DNA from: Bacillota bacterium
Lineage (GTDB): Bacteria > Bacillota > Clostridia > Peptostreptococcales > Anaerovoracaceae
Assembly (NCBI GenBank): GCA_016302545.1
Contig: JAEDNK010000008.1
Location: forward strand, 1 to 24,772
DNA length: 24,772 bases
Direction: 5' to 3'
Position 1 is the stretch's first letter, and the number at the start of each line of letters is the position of its first letter. The translations under genes and the position numbers were made by a program. The notes beneath the pieces are model-generated. The model saw only the letters and a list, made by a program, of their open reading frames with translations. It made no database searches and was not told the origin of the DNA. This document shows positions 1 to 7,372 of the stretch, piece after piece.

Positions 1-1010
1 GGAACGTTTCTTCCTTCGTCAGGAGTGATTGTTGACTGGATGTCAGCTCTTGTCAGCTTGGAGATAAGCATGTTCATTACATGAGTAACTGTAGCTTCTC
101 TTGCTGATGACTGGATGTACTTGGTGTTCATCTGAGCTCTCATCTTGTATCTGTCGCAGATGTCTCTTAATGCAACTGCATATGGAAGGTCCATGTATAC
201 GCATGGAGCAGGAGTTGCTGTAGGAGGCACTGTTGAAAGTGAGATGTTTTCAGGCTTGATACCAACTTTTTCTGAGAATCTGGAGTTGATAGCGTGCTGA
301 ACGATAAGTTCAGGCATTACCTTCCAGGCTTCTCTTGCTGTAGCGTTTGCGTTGTGTGCTCCGTCGATCTGAAGCATTTCTGCCCATGCCATAACCTTCT
401 TGGATTCGCAAGCATCTACGAAAGATCTTACACAGTTAACGTCTCTGTAAAGTACATTGTACTGAGGGTCCTGGTGAGCTCCGTTTACGCCTTCTTCTGC
501 GAAAAGAACTGCTACGTCAGGTCCTGCTACGCCTGATACATATGAATGGTAGTTGATTGGACGACCAACTTCATCCTCAATCATATCGATAGCTTTTCTC
601 TGTGCTCTGATCTGCTTTCTTGTGATAGGAACACCACCGATACCCTGTGGAGTACCTTCCATAAGTCCATCAATGTGGGACTGTCCCATATGTCTGATAA
701 CCATTAAGTGGTCAGCACCGTGCCAAGCACCCATTCTCATTCTTCTGATATCGTCCTCGAATCTTCCGGAAGCGATTTCAGTAGTGATTGTCTGCATAGG
801 CTGAGGGTCAATGTTTTCCATGAATTTTGCAGGTGGAAGTGGAACGCTCTGCTTAAGCGGTTTTGAAATTTCATGGTATTCGAAAGGTCCCATGTGCTGA
901 TCTTCAGCTTTTTCTCTCCATGTCCAGCCTCTTCTTCTCGGTTCATACTTGTCAAGGTCTTTAAGAATATTGACAATATCTAATTTTTCATTTCTCTTTA
1001 ATTCTGCCAT
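1..1010 (-). CDS. oraE: D-ornithine 4,5-aminomutase, large (E) subunit, N-terminal part (3' end cut by window edge)
   Basis: OraE is the cobalamin- and PLP-binding subunit of D-ornithine 4,5-aminomutase. With OraS it moves the terminal amino group of D-ornithine to C4, giving 2,4-diaminopentanoate. The visible 336 codons begin MAELKRNEKLDIVNILKDLD and contain stretches such as GAWHGADHLMVIRHMGQSHIDGL and SYVSGVAGPDVAVLFAEEGVNGAHQDPQYNVLYRD, which I recognise as the family's barrel domain. The family is about 730-740 residues long, and the PLP lysine and B12 domain lie in the missing C-terminal half, so cofactor residues cannot be checked here. The ATG (1010-1008) overlaps the oraS stop as TAATG and has a strong GGGAGGT ribosome site inside the oraS end, indicating coupled translation. 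It is the last visible gene of the ord-ort-ora operon. The assignment rests on recognised family sequence and on gene order. Confidence 0.93.
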   Translation of the reverse strand, partial: MAELKRNEKLDIVNILKDLDKYEPRRRGWTWREKAEDQHMGPFEYHEISKPLKQSVPLPPAKFMENIDPQPMQTITTEIASGRFEDDIRRMRMGAWHGADHLMVIRHMGQSHIDGLMEGTPQGIGGVPITRKQIRAQRKAIDMIEDEVGRPINYHSYVSGVAGPDVAVLFAEEGVNGAHQDPQYNVLYRDVNCVRSFVDACESKKVMAWAEMLQIDGAHNANATAREAWKVMPELIVQHAINSRFSEKVGIKPENISLSTVPPTATPAPCVYMDLPYAVALRDICDRYKMRAQMNTKYIQSSAREATVTHVMNMLISKLTRADIQSTITPDEGRNV

Positions 1011-1375
1011 TATTTCTTACCTCCCTTGAAAGATTCTACAACCTTATCCCAGCCTTCGCCTTTTGCAAGCTTGATGCTGGCGTCTCTGATTGAGATGTCT
1101 TCGATTTTTGATAATTTGTAAACGCAGTGTCCTGCTCCCTTGCCCATTAAACCGTGGTCCATGCAGTGGTTAACGATAGGCATGCAGTCAAGTGAAGAAA
1201 CTCCCATTCTGAGTAATACTGATCTTTCTACTGATGGAGTAGTGTTCTTTCTGCCTAATTCAAGAAGCGGGTCTACAACTTTGTCAGTTAATTCCCAGAA
1301 TCTTGCATAAAGTTCTTCGTCAGTAAGATTTGCAATATGCTGTCTTCTTACTTCGAAATCGTCTGCTCTTTTCAT
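1010..1375 (-). CDS. oraS: D-ornithine 4,5-aminomutase, small (S) subunit
   Basis: This 121-residue protein is the small partner of OraE in the B12/PLP-dependent aminomutase. It begins MKRADDFEVRRQHIANLTDEE, has the expected length (about 120 residues) and lies directly upstream of oraE, as in known ornithine-oxidation clusters. The middle carries LLRMGVSSLDC and a GAGHCVYKL segment, and the C-terminus is basic. The stop codon overlaps the oraE start by one base (TAATG), which suggests 1:1 translational coupling of the two subunits. A purine-rich ribosome site (GGAAAGGAAAA, then AGG) precedes the ATG, 24 bp after the ortB stop. The function is inferred from family and context; no catalytic residues are expected in this subunit. 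Confidence 0.93.
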   Translation of the reverse strand: MKRADDFEVRRQHIANLTDEELYARFWELTDKVVDPLLELGRKNTTPSVERSVLLRMGVSSLDCMPIVNHCMDHGLMGKGAGHCVYKLSKIEDISIRDASIKLAKGEGWDKVVESFKGGKK

Positions 1376-1399
1376 CCTATATTTTCCTTTCCTTTTTTA

Positions 1400-2800
1400 T
1401 TAAAGTCCTAAAGCTGCCTTTACGAAAGCAACGTCTTCCTTAACTTCTTCCGCCAGGAATTCAAGGTCTGCTGCCGTAGGCTCAACGCCTGCCTTCTTAA
1501 CAGACTTCTTGATTAAAGATTCCTTGAAGTGCTTCAGGTCAGCGTCCTTGCACTTGATTAAACCAGGGTTTGAAGGTAAGATTACGTTTGTGCCCGGCTT
1601 ATCTTCTGACGGATCGCCGAATCTCACGTCGATTCCGTTTTCCTTTGCGAATGCCAGCTGAGGCTGAATGTGCTTGCCTGCGCCTGTGTATTCCGTTTCG
1701 GATACAACTAAAATTGCATCTTCAGGAAGCTCCTGTGCAAGTGAGAAAGCACATGCAAGGGCTGTATTTCCTGCAGGTCCTCTTTCGATACCTTCAAGGT
1801 TAGCAAGCATTTCTGTCATGTACATAACTTCGCCCTGAGTTGTGGTTGTGTATCTATCCATGTAGCGGAGCGGTCTTGCAGCTGAACGAGGAACGTCTGA
1901 GTGGTCAGGGTCAGTAGCGTAAGGAACTCCGAAGCCTGTGTGCCCTGTTGTGCAGGACTTCTTATTGAAGTCAACGTCTGACGCCATGGAAAGACCTGTA
2001 AGGTCGATGGAAGCCGCTACTACCTGAGTGTTTGTGCAGCCTGCCTTCATCAAGCCTCTGGCTGTGCCTGTAACCATACCGCCGCCTGCGTTGGTGCACA
2101 CTACCATGTCAGGATCCTTGCCTAACTTTTCGCGGCACTGCATTGCGATTTCATATCCTAAGGTTTCAACGCCTGCAATACCGAACGGTGAGTACAGGGA
2201 AGCATTGAAGTATCCTGTGTCTTCAAGAACTGACAGGAAAGTATAGAATAATTCAGGTCCTACTGTAAGCTGAATAACCTCTGCGCCGAGAGCTTCGCAC
2301 TTTCTTGCCTTTTCAACGATTTCAGGCTGACCTACTCCGTGAGAGTCGTAACATTCCTGAACGATTATGCAGTTAAGTCCCTGCATTGCTGCCTGTGAGG
2401 CTACTGCTGCACCGTAGTTGCCGGAGGTTGCAGCCATAACGCCCTTATAGCCTAATTTCTTGGCATGAGCAACTGCACAAGCTGCTCTTCTGTCCTTAAA
2501 GGAACCGGATGCGTTGCAAGCTTCGTCCTTTACGAAGATTCTTGCGCCGTAGCCCGGCTTTGCGTACTTGCGGGCAAGCTTTGTAATGTTTCTGAGCTCC
2601 AGAAGCGGAGTGTTTCCTACGCCGTGAAGACCCTGAATTCTCTCGATTTCTTCCAGAGTGTATCCTGTGGATTTCATCAGGGCGTCATAGTCAAATGAAA
2701 TCGGGGAGGTTTCAAACTCAGCATAGTCAAGACCTAAAGCGCCTTTCATGATTTCATTGTTTCTTCCCATTACGGAAGCGTAATCCTTTGCCAATGCCAT
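1400..2800 (-). CDS. ortB: 2-amino-4-oxopentanoate thiolase, beta (PLP) subunit
   Basis: OrtB with OrtA cleaves 2-amino-4-ketopentanoate with coenzyme A to give acetyl-CoA and D-alanine, the final step of oxidative ornithine degradation. The 466-residue protein is a fold-type II PLP enzyme related to threonine synthase. GNTPLLEL lies near residue 62, the PLP lysine is in ASGSFKDRRA (Lys102), and the phosphate/substrate loop TSGNYG is at about 125-130. A glycine-rich CTNAGGGMVTG segment further on fits cofactor phosphate binding. The ATG overlaps the ortA stop by one base (TAATG) after a GGAGGTG ribosome site, so both thiolase subunits should be made together. The threonine-synthase-like fold alone would be ambiguous; the neighbouring ortA, ord and oraSE genes settle the call. 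Confidence 0.93.
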   Translation of the reverse strand: MALAKDYASVMGRNNEIMKGALGLDYAEFETSPISFDYDALMKSTGYTLEEIERIQGLHGVGNTPLLELRNITKLARKYAKPGYGARIFVKDEACNASGSFKDRRAACAVAHAKKLGYKGVMAATSGNYGAAVASQAAMQGLNCIIVQECYDSHGVGQPEIVEKARKCEALGAEVIQLTVGPELFYTFLSVLEDTGYFNASLYSPFGIAGVETLGYEIAMQCREKLGKDPDMVVCTNAGGGMVTGTARGLMKAGCTNTQVVAASIDLTGLSMASDVDFNKKSCTTGHTGFGVPYATDPDHSDVPRSAARPLRYMDRYTTTTQGEVMYMTEMLANLEGIERGPAGNTALACAFSLAQELPEDAILVVSETEYTGAGKHIQPQLAFAKENGIDVRFGDPSEDKPGTNVILPSNPGLIKCKDADLKHFKESLIKKSVKKAGVEPTAADLEFLAEEVKEDVAFVKAALGL

Positions 2801-3102
2801 TATTCTTCACCTCCGAAATTCATGATTTCTCTCAGCTGCTTGTCGATTTCGATGATTTCAGGTACGAATACGCCGTAGCTGTGAGTATAATAAGGGTTAT
2901 CGTCGATGAGAGTTCCCTTTTCCAAACGGTTGCAGGCGGTTTTTACAGTTACTTCGTCGCCGATTTCAGCGTCTTCCTGTAAAAATCCCTTTGTCCACAT
3001 CTGAAGGTCGCATTTCTGAGTATCTTCCGGAAGCTTTGCTGTTCTTTCGTCAGCCTTTAAAACTACGGAATGGATGCGAACCCAATCGCCTTTTTTAGCC
3101 AT
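2800..3102 (-). CDS. ortA: 2-amino-4-oxopentanoate thiolase, alpha subunit
   Basis: OrtA is the small partner of the PLP-containing OrtB in the CoA-dependent thiolytic cleavage of 2-amino-4-ketopentanoate. The 100-residue protein begins MAKKGDWVRIHSVVLKADER and shows the family's beta-rich pattern, including the segment ending QLREIMNFGGEE at the C-terminus. Length and position immediately before ortB match known ornithine-oxidation operons. An AGGAG ribosome site lies about 10 bases before the ATG. A 150-bp GC-rich, potentially structured spacer separates it from ord, unlike the overlaps downstream, so ortA-ortB-oraS-oraE could be set at a different level from ord. Confidence 0.92.
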   Translation of the reverse strand: MAKKGDWVRIHSVVLKADERTAKLPEDTQKCDLQMWTKGFLQEDAEIGDEVTVKTACNRLEKGTLIDDNPYYTHSYGVFVPEIIEIDKQLREIMNFGGEE

Positions 3103-3143
3103 TTTTCTACATCTCCTATTTTATAATTTTAGCAGCGCTTATG

Positions 3144-3208
3144 CCGACAAAAAACGGCGCCGCCGCATACTTAATGTAACGGCAACGCCGCCTCAGCGGC
3201 ATCGCCGC
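3144..3208 (-). other. GC-rich potential stem-loop region between ord and ortA (possible attenuator or mRNA processing/stability element)
   Basis: The 150-bp spacer between ord and ortA contains several short complementary GCGGC/GCCGC blocks, for example GCGGC-gat-GCCGC. It ends in GGCGCCG followed by six T residues in the transcript sense. More than one fold is possible by eye, including a partial terminator-like one. I infer partial termination or an mRNA stability boundary inside the operon; no known riboswitch pattern is recognised. Confidence 0.4.
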
Positions 3209-3253
3209 ATTAATTCAAATCAAAAAATCTGTCCGTCAGCAAATGATATGTAA

Positions 3254-4312
3254 TTATTTTACTAACTTCTTGTCTTCTCTTACTAAGTTTCTCATGTCGC
3301 CCATGATAGCTCTAGGAATTGGAAGAGTAAGCATAGTGTGGAGACCAGGCTCTGCGTTGATAACCTGAGGAATCATGTTTACGCACATAGCGATAGTTCC
3401 AAGTCCGCCTTCGATTTCAGGGCTGTTAAGAAGGTTTACGTTAGGAGTTCCTTTGATGATTACATAGTCGCCTGTAGTTACGCCAACCTGCTCTGGCTCG
3501 ATCTGCTGTGGGTGATCCATGTGTACAGGCATTCCGTTGCTTAACTTAGCTTCTGCTGTCATAGCAACGCCTGCGCATGAACCTGCAGCTGCAAAGCCGT
3601 AAGGTGACTTTCTGTCAACGTCAGTTGTGATAGGGTTCATGTCCTGTGCGAATTCTGCTACTGTAAGTCCCATACCTTCAGCAATCATGCCAACGGATTC
3701 TGCGAATCCAACGTGACCGCTCATAGTGTGGTTAGCCTTTCTTTCCTTGAATTCTTCTACGGAGATACCGATACCCTGTTCTTCCATAACAACAGGTCCG
3801 AACGGTGATAAGGAGTTAACTCTTCTTGAAGTGATTTCTTCTACGTCTACTAAGCAGCCTGTCATAACCAGAACTAAGAGGTCCATGATATGTCCAGGGT
3901 TGATGCCTGTACCTAAGCAGGAAACGCCGTTTGCCTTAGCGATCTTGTCGAGCTCTTCAGCAAGTTCAGGGCTCTGAGCCTTAGGATAAGCCATTTCTTC
4001 AGCAGAAGTGATTACGTTGATTCCCTGTTCCATGATGAACTTTAATCTTGGGAATGCGTTCTTTGTGAAAGAGTCTGTGCAAAGAAGAACGATATCTGCG
4101 GCGCCCGGCTTAATAACGTCTTCAGCAGCCTGGATAAGTACGTCAGGTCTGTCGCCTCTTTCGGTCTTGATGTAGTCATACATTGAAGTTCCGATCTTAG
4201 CGCCTCTGCCTGCTACGCCAACGATTTCAACACCTTTCTTCTTAAGAAGCATGTCAGCCATACCGCCGCCCATAGCGCCAAGACCCCAGATAATTACTTT
4301 TACGTTTTCCAT
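3254..4312 (-). CDS. ord: 2,4-diaminopentanoate dehydrogenase
   Basis: Ord oxidatively deaminates 2,4-diaminopentanoate to 2-amino-4-ketopentanoate using NAD(P)+, the step between the aminomutase (OraSE) and the thiolase (OrtAB). With the start at 4312 the protein has 352 residues and begins MENVKVIIWGLGAMGGGMAD, with a classic N-terminal GxGxxG dinucleotide fold like dihydrodipicolinate reductase. Further stretches such as GVSCLGTGINPGHIMDLLVL are typical of the family. A longer frame begins 57 bases upstream. I prefer 4312 because AAGGAG sits 9 bases before it and the Rossmann motif then starts at the usual distance. It is the first gene of the operon, about 90 bp downstream of the predicted sigma-54 start site. 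Confidence 0.93.
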   Translation of the reverse strand: MENVKVIIWGLGAMGGGMADMLLKKKGVEIVGVAGRGAKIGTSMYDYIKTERGDRPDVLIQAAEDVIKPGAADIVLLCTDSFTKNAFPRLKFIMEQGINVITSAEEMAYPKAQSPELAEELDKIAKANGVSCLGTGINPGHIMDLLVLVMTGCLVDVEEITSRRVNSLSPFGPVVMEEQGIGISVEEFKERKANHTMSGHVGFAESVGMIAEGMGLTVAEFAQDMNPITTDVDRKSPYGFAAAGSCAGVAMTAEAKLSNGMPVHMDHPQQIEPEQVGVTTGDYVIIKGTPNVNLLNSPEIEGGLGTIAMCVNMIPQVINAEPGLHTMLTLPIPRAIMGDMRNLVREDKKLVK

Positions 4313-4414
4313 AATGTTTTTCTCCTTTTTCTTTATTAATTTAGATTTAATTAATTGACTTTTAGTCACGCCTCAGGCTCGTGAGAGCCTTTCGGTTGTC
4401 TACACATAATATAA

Positions 4415-4430
4415 AGCAAATACCGTGCCA
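4415..4430 (-). promoter_or_regulatory. Sigma-54 (-24/-12) promoter of the ord-ort-ora operon
   Basis: The minus strand reads TGGCACGGTATTTGCT. The invariant GG (4429-4428) and GC (4417-4416) are 10 bp apart, as required, and the match to the TGGCACG-N4-TTGCW consensus is essentially complete. The predicted start site is near 4404, roughly 90 bp before the ord ATG. A sigma-54 activator is encoded just upstream, so the assignment is mutually supported. Confidence 0.93.
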
Positions 4431-4507
4431 TGGCGTTGTCTGAATATTGTATACTTAAGGCTGATTTTTTCTTGGTTTTTTCTAGTTGAATTTTGTCTTG
4501 TTTTAAC

Positions 4508-4539
4508 AAAAAAACACAAATTGTAGTTCTTTTGTGTTT
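4508..4539 (-). terminator. Possible intrinsic terminator of the activator gene
   Basis: In the minus direction AAACACAAA and TTTGTGTTT form perfect 9-bp arms around a 10-base loop. The 3' arm runs straight into four more T residues. The stem is A/T-rich, hence weak. Its place between the activator stop and the sigma-54 promoter suits insulation of the two transcripts. Confidence 0.42.
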
Positions 4540-4619
4540 CTCTAAAACATTTTTTTCTTTTGTTCCCCTTTTTTGCCTCGACAAAAGGGCTGTAATTTTT
4601 GGAAAAAAGTTCTCAACAC

Positions 4620-4656
4620 GCAAAAATATTTGCACATTCAGTGCAAATATTTTTGC
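4620..4656. promoter_or_regulatory. Paired dyads, probable upstream activator (enhancer) sites for the sigma-54 regulator
   Basis: Two 16-base arms, perfect reverse complements, flank a 5-base spacer. Each arm contains a dyad GCAAA-N4-TTTGC (4620-4633 and 4643-4656), with centres 23 bp apart. The pair is about 210 bp upstream of the -24 element, a normal enhancer distance. The identical 16-mer recurs at 6122-6137, which favours a DNA-binding site over an RNA hairpin. Binding by the adjacent activator is inference. Confidence 0.75.
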
Positions 4657-4677
4657 TATATTCCTTTATCTTTCCCC

Positions 4678-6072
4678 TCATATATGGTACTTTTTCAGCT
4701 TATGCTGCAGGGTCTGTCTTTTTATCTTCAGGCTTTCTGCCGCCCTTGAAATATTTCCGTCTGCAGCCATTACAGCCTCCCTTATAATCCTCGCCTCAAC
4801 GGCTGCCATGTACTCGTCCAGAGGCTGCCCCCTGTCATAAGCTACCTGAGGATTTTTTGCCTTTCTGGCTGCACCCGGCATATTCAGGTTTTTCTCCGAA
4901 AGAGCATGCTCCTTGTCTGCCATGGAGACTGCCTGTTCTATGATGTTTTCAAGCTCTCTGACATTTCCCGGATAATCGTAATTCTTAAGCTTTTTAATCG
5001 CACCGTCTGTGACCATCCACAGCTGCTTGCCGAAGCGCTGGTTATGCTTTTCCAGAAAAGCCTCCGTGAGTACCGGTATATCGTCGGGTCTTTCTCTTAG
5101 GGCAGGTATTGAAATATTGATTACGTTGAGTCTGTAGTACAGGTCTTTCCTTAGCTTTCCCTGCTCAATCAGGTCCTCCGGCGGTTCGTTTACGGTGGAG
5201 ATAATCCTTACGTTTACAGGTCTGTCCTTTGCGTCCCCAACTCTTCTGACATAGCCCTCCTGTAAAACTCGCAGAAGCTTGCTCTGAAGATCATAAGGCA
5301 TGGCGCTGATTTCGTCAAGGAGCAGGGTTCCGCCGTTGGCCTGCTCGAAAAGTCCGGCTCTGTCTACAGCTCCCGTAAAGCTTCCCTTTGCAGTTCCGAA
5401 GAGTATACCCTCCAGCAAAGTTTCGGGAATTGCCGCGCAGTTCTGCGCCAAAAACGGTTTTTCTGCACGCACTCCTCCGTAGTGAATGCTTTGTGCAAAA
5501 AGCTCCTTTCCTGTTCCCGTCTCACCGTATATAAATACTGAAGCATCGTTATCCGCCGCCTTGCGGGCTCTTTCCACGACTGCGGTAAACTGCGGATTCT
5601 GCCCATGTATATCATTAAAGTTATATCGTTTTATTCCTCTTGTCTTCTGCTGCGGTCCGTCTTGGTCCATGGCGCCCTCCTGAAGCTCCATAAGAGTGTC
5701 GGACATCTGCCGTATGCTGGTGATATCCTTTGCCACCTCCAGAGCCGCCACGGTTTCTCCGTCAACAATTATGGGGATCGTGCTGTTTACCGTGGTAATT
5801 TCCTTGCCGTACAGATTCTTGTAGGTCTGCTGCTTTTTCAGGGTGGGAACGTTCTTTGACAGTGCCTTGAACATGGTGCTGTCCCCTAAGCTGAAGTCAG
5901 GAAAGGCTTCGTGAAACTTCTTTCCCAGAACGTCGCTCACATTAACCTTTTCCATATTTGCCATAGCCTTGTTGTAATGGGTCCCCACTCCATCCTTGTC
6001 TACTATGTATATCCCCTCGTCAATGAGCTCTATAAGCTCATCTATTATCTTTTTGTATTGCTCTGCGTTCAT
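4678..6072 (-). CDS. Sigma-54-dependent transcriptional activator (PAS-AAA+-Fis HTH), probable regulator of ornithine oxidation
   Basis: This is a 464-residue bacterial enhancer-binding protein. An N-terminal PAS-like sensor (about 8-120) starts IIDELIELIDEGIYIVDKDG. The AAA+ domain (about 150-380) has Walker A GETGTGKE (183-190), the sigma-54 loop GSFTGA (230-235, Ser in place of the usual first Ala), Walker B TLLLDEI (249-255) and GNVRELEN (369-376). The Fis-type helix-turn-helix is at about 440-459. There is no receiver domain, so it probably senses a small ligand through PAS. The start at 6072 is chosen over an in-frame Met 12 codons upstream because an AAGGCGG site precedes it and the PAS begins normally. 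It stands next to the sigma-54 promoter of the ornithine operon, which I infer to be its target. Sigma-54 control of amino-acid fermentation operons is known in Clostridioides difficile. Its own promoter is overlapped by the same dyad as its presumed enhancer. Confidence 0.93.
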   Translation of the reverse strand: MNAEQYKKIIDELIELIDEGIYIVDKDGVGTHYNKAMANMEKVNVSDVLGKKFHEAFPDFSLGDSTMFKALSKNVPTLKKQQTYKNLYGKEITTVNSTIPIIVDGETVAALEVAKDITSIRQMSDTLMELQEGAMDQDGPQQKTRGIKRYNFNDIHGQNPQFTAVVERARKAADNDASVFIYGETGTGKELFAQSIHYGGVRAEKPFLAQNCAAIPETLLEGILFGTAKGSFTGAVDRAGLFEQANGGTLLLDEISAMPYDLQSKLLRVLQEGYVRRVGDAKDRPVNVRIISTVNEPPEDLIEQGKLRKDLYYRLNVINISIPALRERPDDIPVLTEAFLEKHNQRFGKQLWMVTDGAIKKLKNYDYPGNVRELENIIEQAVSMADKEHALSEKNLNMPGAARKAKNPQVAYDRGQPLDEYMAAVEARIIREAVMAADGNISRAAESLKIKRQTLQHKLKKYHI

Positions 6073-6098
6073 AGGTTTTTCACCGCCTTTCTCCCTGT

Positions 6099-6127
6099 AT
6101 TGTACCATAAAAATTTATTAGGTGCAA
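6099..6127 (-). promoter_or_regulatory. Sigma-A-type promoter of the activator gene
   Basis: In the minus direction TTGCAC (-35, 6127-6122), a 17-bp spacer and TACAAT (-10, 6104-6099) precede the activator ATG. The -35 lies inside the conserved dyad at 6122-6138. Confidence 0.65.
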
Positions 6128-6138
6128 ATATTTTTGCA
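6122..6138. promoter_or_regulatory. Third copy of the activator dyad, overlapping the activator's own -35
   Basis: GTGCAAATATTTTTGC (6122-6137) matches all 16 bases of the arm at 4641-4656. Here it extends to a perfect TGCAAA-N4-TTTGCA palindrome (6123-6138). Because it covers the activator's -35, occupancy should repress the activator (negative autoregulation). It is also 13 bp upstream of the thrH -35, so an effect on thrH is possible. Confidence 0.7.
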
Positions 6139-6150
6139 GCGAAAAAACTC

Positions 6151-6179
6151 TTGTATATTGCCGAAAAATGCGATATTAT
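6151..6179 (+). promoter_or_regulatory. Promoter of thrH (and the following arsR-like gene)
   Basis: TTGTAT (6151-6156), a 17-bp spacer and TATTAT (6174-6179) lie about 50 bp before the thrH ATG and diverge from the activator promoter. Confidence 0.65.
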
Positions 6180-6230
6180 AGATGATTATAGCGTAATTCA
6201 GCTATACAAAACGAAAGTGAGGAATAGAAA

Positions 6231-6833
6231 ATGTACTTGACTTGTTTAGACCTTGAAGGCGTGCTGGTACCTGAAATCTGGGTAGAATTTGCAGAAGCCG
6301 CCGGTATTCCCGAATTAAAAAAGACCACCCGCGACGAGCCGGACTACGATAAGCTGATGGCATGGCGTCTTGATGTGCTCAGAGAGCATGGAATGGGGCT
6401 TAAGGAAATTCAGGATACCATCGCAACAATAGACCCCCTGCCTGAAGCAAAGGAATTTCTCGACGAGCTTCGCTCATTCTCCCAAGTAATAATTATCAGT
6501 GATACTTTTACACAGTTTGCACAGCCGCTTATGAAGAAGCTGGGCTGGCCGACTATCTTCTGCAACGAGCTGGTGGTTTCAGAAAAGGGCGAAATCACAG
6601 ATTTCAGAATGAGACTGAACGAATCCAAGCTGAGCACCGTTAAGGCCTTACAGGCCTGCGGTTTCGAGACTATTGCAAGCGGTGACAGCTACAACGATTT
6701 GGGCATGATCCGCGCAAGCAAGGCGGGCTGGCTTTTTAAGAGCACCGACCAAATCAAGGAGCAAAATCCTGACGTGGGGACCTGTGAAAGCTATGGGGAG
6801 CTCTTGGAAAATATAAAGAAGGCGATGGTCTAA
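6231..6833 (+). CDS. thrH: ThrH-type HAD phosphatase (phosphoserine phosphatase / homoserine phosphotransferase)
   Basis: A 200-residue haloacid-dehalogenase protein matching the ThrH family, which dephosphorylates phosphoserine and can pass the phosphate to homoserine. Motif I reads CLDLEGVLVPE: the nucleophile Asp7 is followed by Glu9 rather than Asp, which is the ThrH/SerB hallmark. Motif II is VIIISDTF (Ser90), a lysine lies near ESKLSTVKAL, and motif IV is GDSYNDLGM (151-159). A small four-helix cap follows motif I. The GAGG ribosome site supports this ATG. It is probably co-transcribed with the ArsR-like gene 40 bp downstream. Serine supply would feed the cysteine synthase encoded next, an inferred link. 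Which of the two reactions matters in vivo cannot be read from sequence. Confidence 0.86.
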   Translation: MYLTCLDLEGVLVPEIWVEFAEAAGIPELKKTTRDEPDYDKLMAWRLDVLREHGMGLKEIQDTIATIDPLPEAKEFLDELRSFSQVIIISDTFTQFAQPLMKKLGWPTIFCNELVVSEKGEITDFRMRLNESKLSTVKALQACGFETIASGDSYNDLGMIRASKAGWLFKSTDQIKEQNPDVGTCESYGELLENIKKAMV

Positions 6834-6873
6834 TTTACAGTCCTACAGCCGTTCAATCCTAAGGAGAAAACAG

Positions 6874-7197
6874 ATGAGACTAAGAAAAGAACAGGACGAA
6901 ATGCTTGAGGATGAGATTCTGCTTATCGCAGATGTATCCGATGCCCTTGCCCATCCTGCACGAGTGAGGATGTTTAAATACATAATGCAGTCTAACCGCG
7001 CTATGATCACCGTGTGTAACAAGGACCTTGTAGAACATTTCGACTATGCTCAGGCTACCGTTTCCCAGCACATGAAGAAGCTGGTGGCTTCAGGACTGGT
7101 TCAGATTAAGAAAAAAGAAAAGTTTTCATATTATTACGTGAACCTTGGGATGCTCATGCAGTATCTCAACGCAACGAAGAAATTCGCCGTACAGTAG
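6874..7197 (+). CDS. ArsR-family winged-helix transcriptional regulator
   Basis: A 107-residue regulator with the ArsR/SmtB layout. ALAHPARVRMFKYI starts the winged-helix domain and the recognition helix region is YAQATVSQHMKKLVASGLV. A wing, KKKEKFSYYYVN, follows. The segment where ArsR and SmtB carry metal-binding cysteines reads ITVCNKDLVEHF, with one Cys only, so the usual ELCVCDL arsenic/metal site is absent and the inducer is unknown. AAGGAG precedes the ATG at a good distance. It follows thrH in what looks like a two-gene transcript closed by a strong terminator at 7228-7259. Its targets are not evident from the sequence. Confidence 0.88.
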   Translation: MRLRKEQDEMLEDEILLIADVSDALAHPARVRMFKYIMQSNRAMITVCNKDLVEHFDYAQATVSQHMKKLVASGLVQIKKKEKFSYYYVNLGMLMQYLNATKKFAVQ

Positions 7198-7227
7198 ACA
7201 GATTCGCGGCAGGAAAAAGAAGAACAG

Positions 7228-7259
7228 GCAGCATGGATCACTCATCATGCTGCTTTTTT
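7228..7259 (+). terminator. Intrinsic terminator after the thrH-arsR unit
   Basis: GCAGCATG and CATGCTGC form a perfect 8-bp stem with a 10-base loop, followed by six T residues. Confidence 0.88.
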
Positions 7260-7343
7260 GTGTCTGTTTGCGTATGTTTTGCAGTAACGCTTATGCTTCC
7301 GGAAAAAATTTTCAGAAAAACTTCCAAAATAATAAAAAACCTA

Positions 7344-7372
7344 TTGACATACTGGTGTGACAGTGGTATTAT
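7344..7372 (+). promoter_or_regulatory. Strong promoter of the cysK-rrf2 operon
   Basis: Consensus TTGACA (7344-7349), a 17-bp spacer and TATTAT (7367-7372). The -10 overlaps the palindrome at 7368-7399, so the promoter is probably repressed. Confidence 0.85.

Larger units (their letters stand above)
4313..4677. other. Non-coding regulatory region between ord and its activator gene
   Basis: These 365 bp contain no convincing gene. Read in the minus direction they hold, in order, a pair of dyads (4620-4656), a CCCTTTT/AAAAGGG inverted repeat (4566-4589), an A/T-rich terminator candidate (4508-4539), a sigma-54 promoter (4415-4430), and the ord leader with its AAGGAG site. Confidence 0.7.

Noticed and set aside
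1400..2800. Threonine synthase as the product
   Set aside because: The fold and loops are shared, but ortA upstream, ord and oraSE around it, and the one-base overlap with ortA identify the thiolase beta subunit.
4566..4589. CCCTTTT/AAAAGGG inverted repeat as terminator of the activator gene
   Set aside because: No T tract follows on the minus strand and the stem is only 7 bp; the repeat at 4508-4539 is the better candidate.
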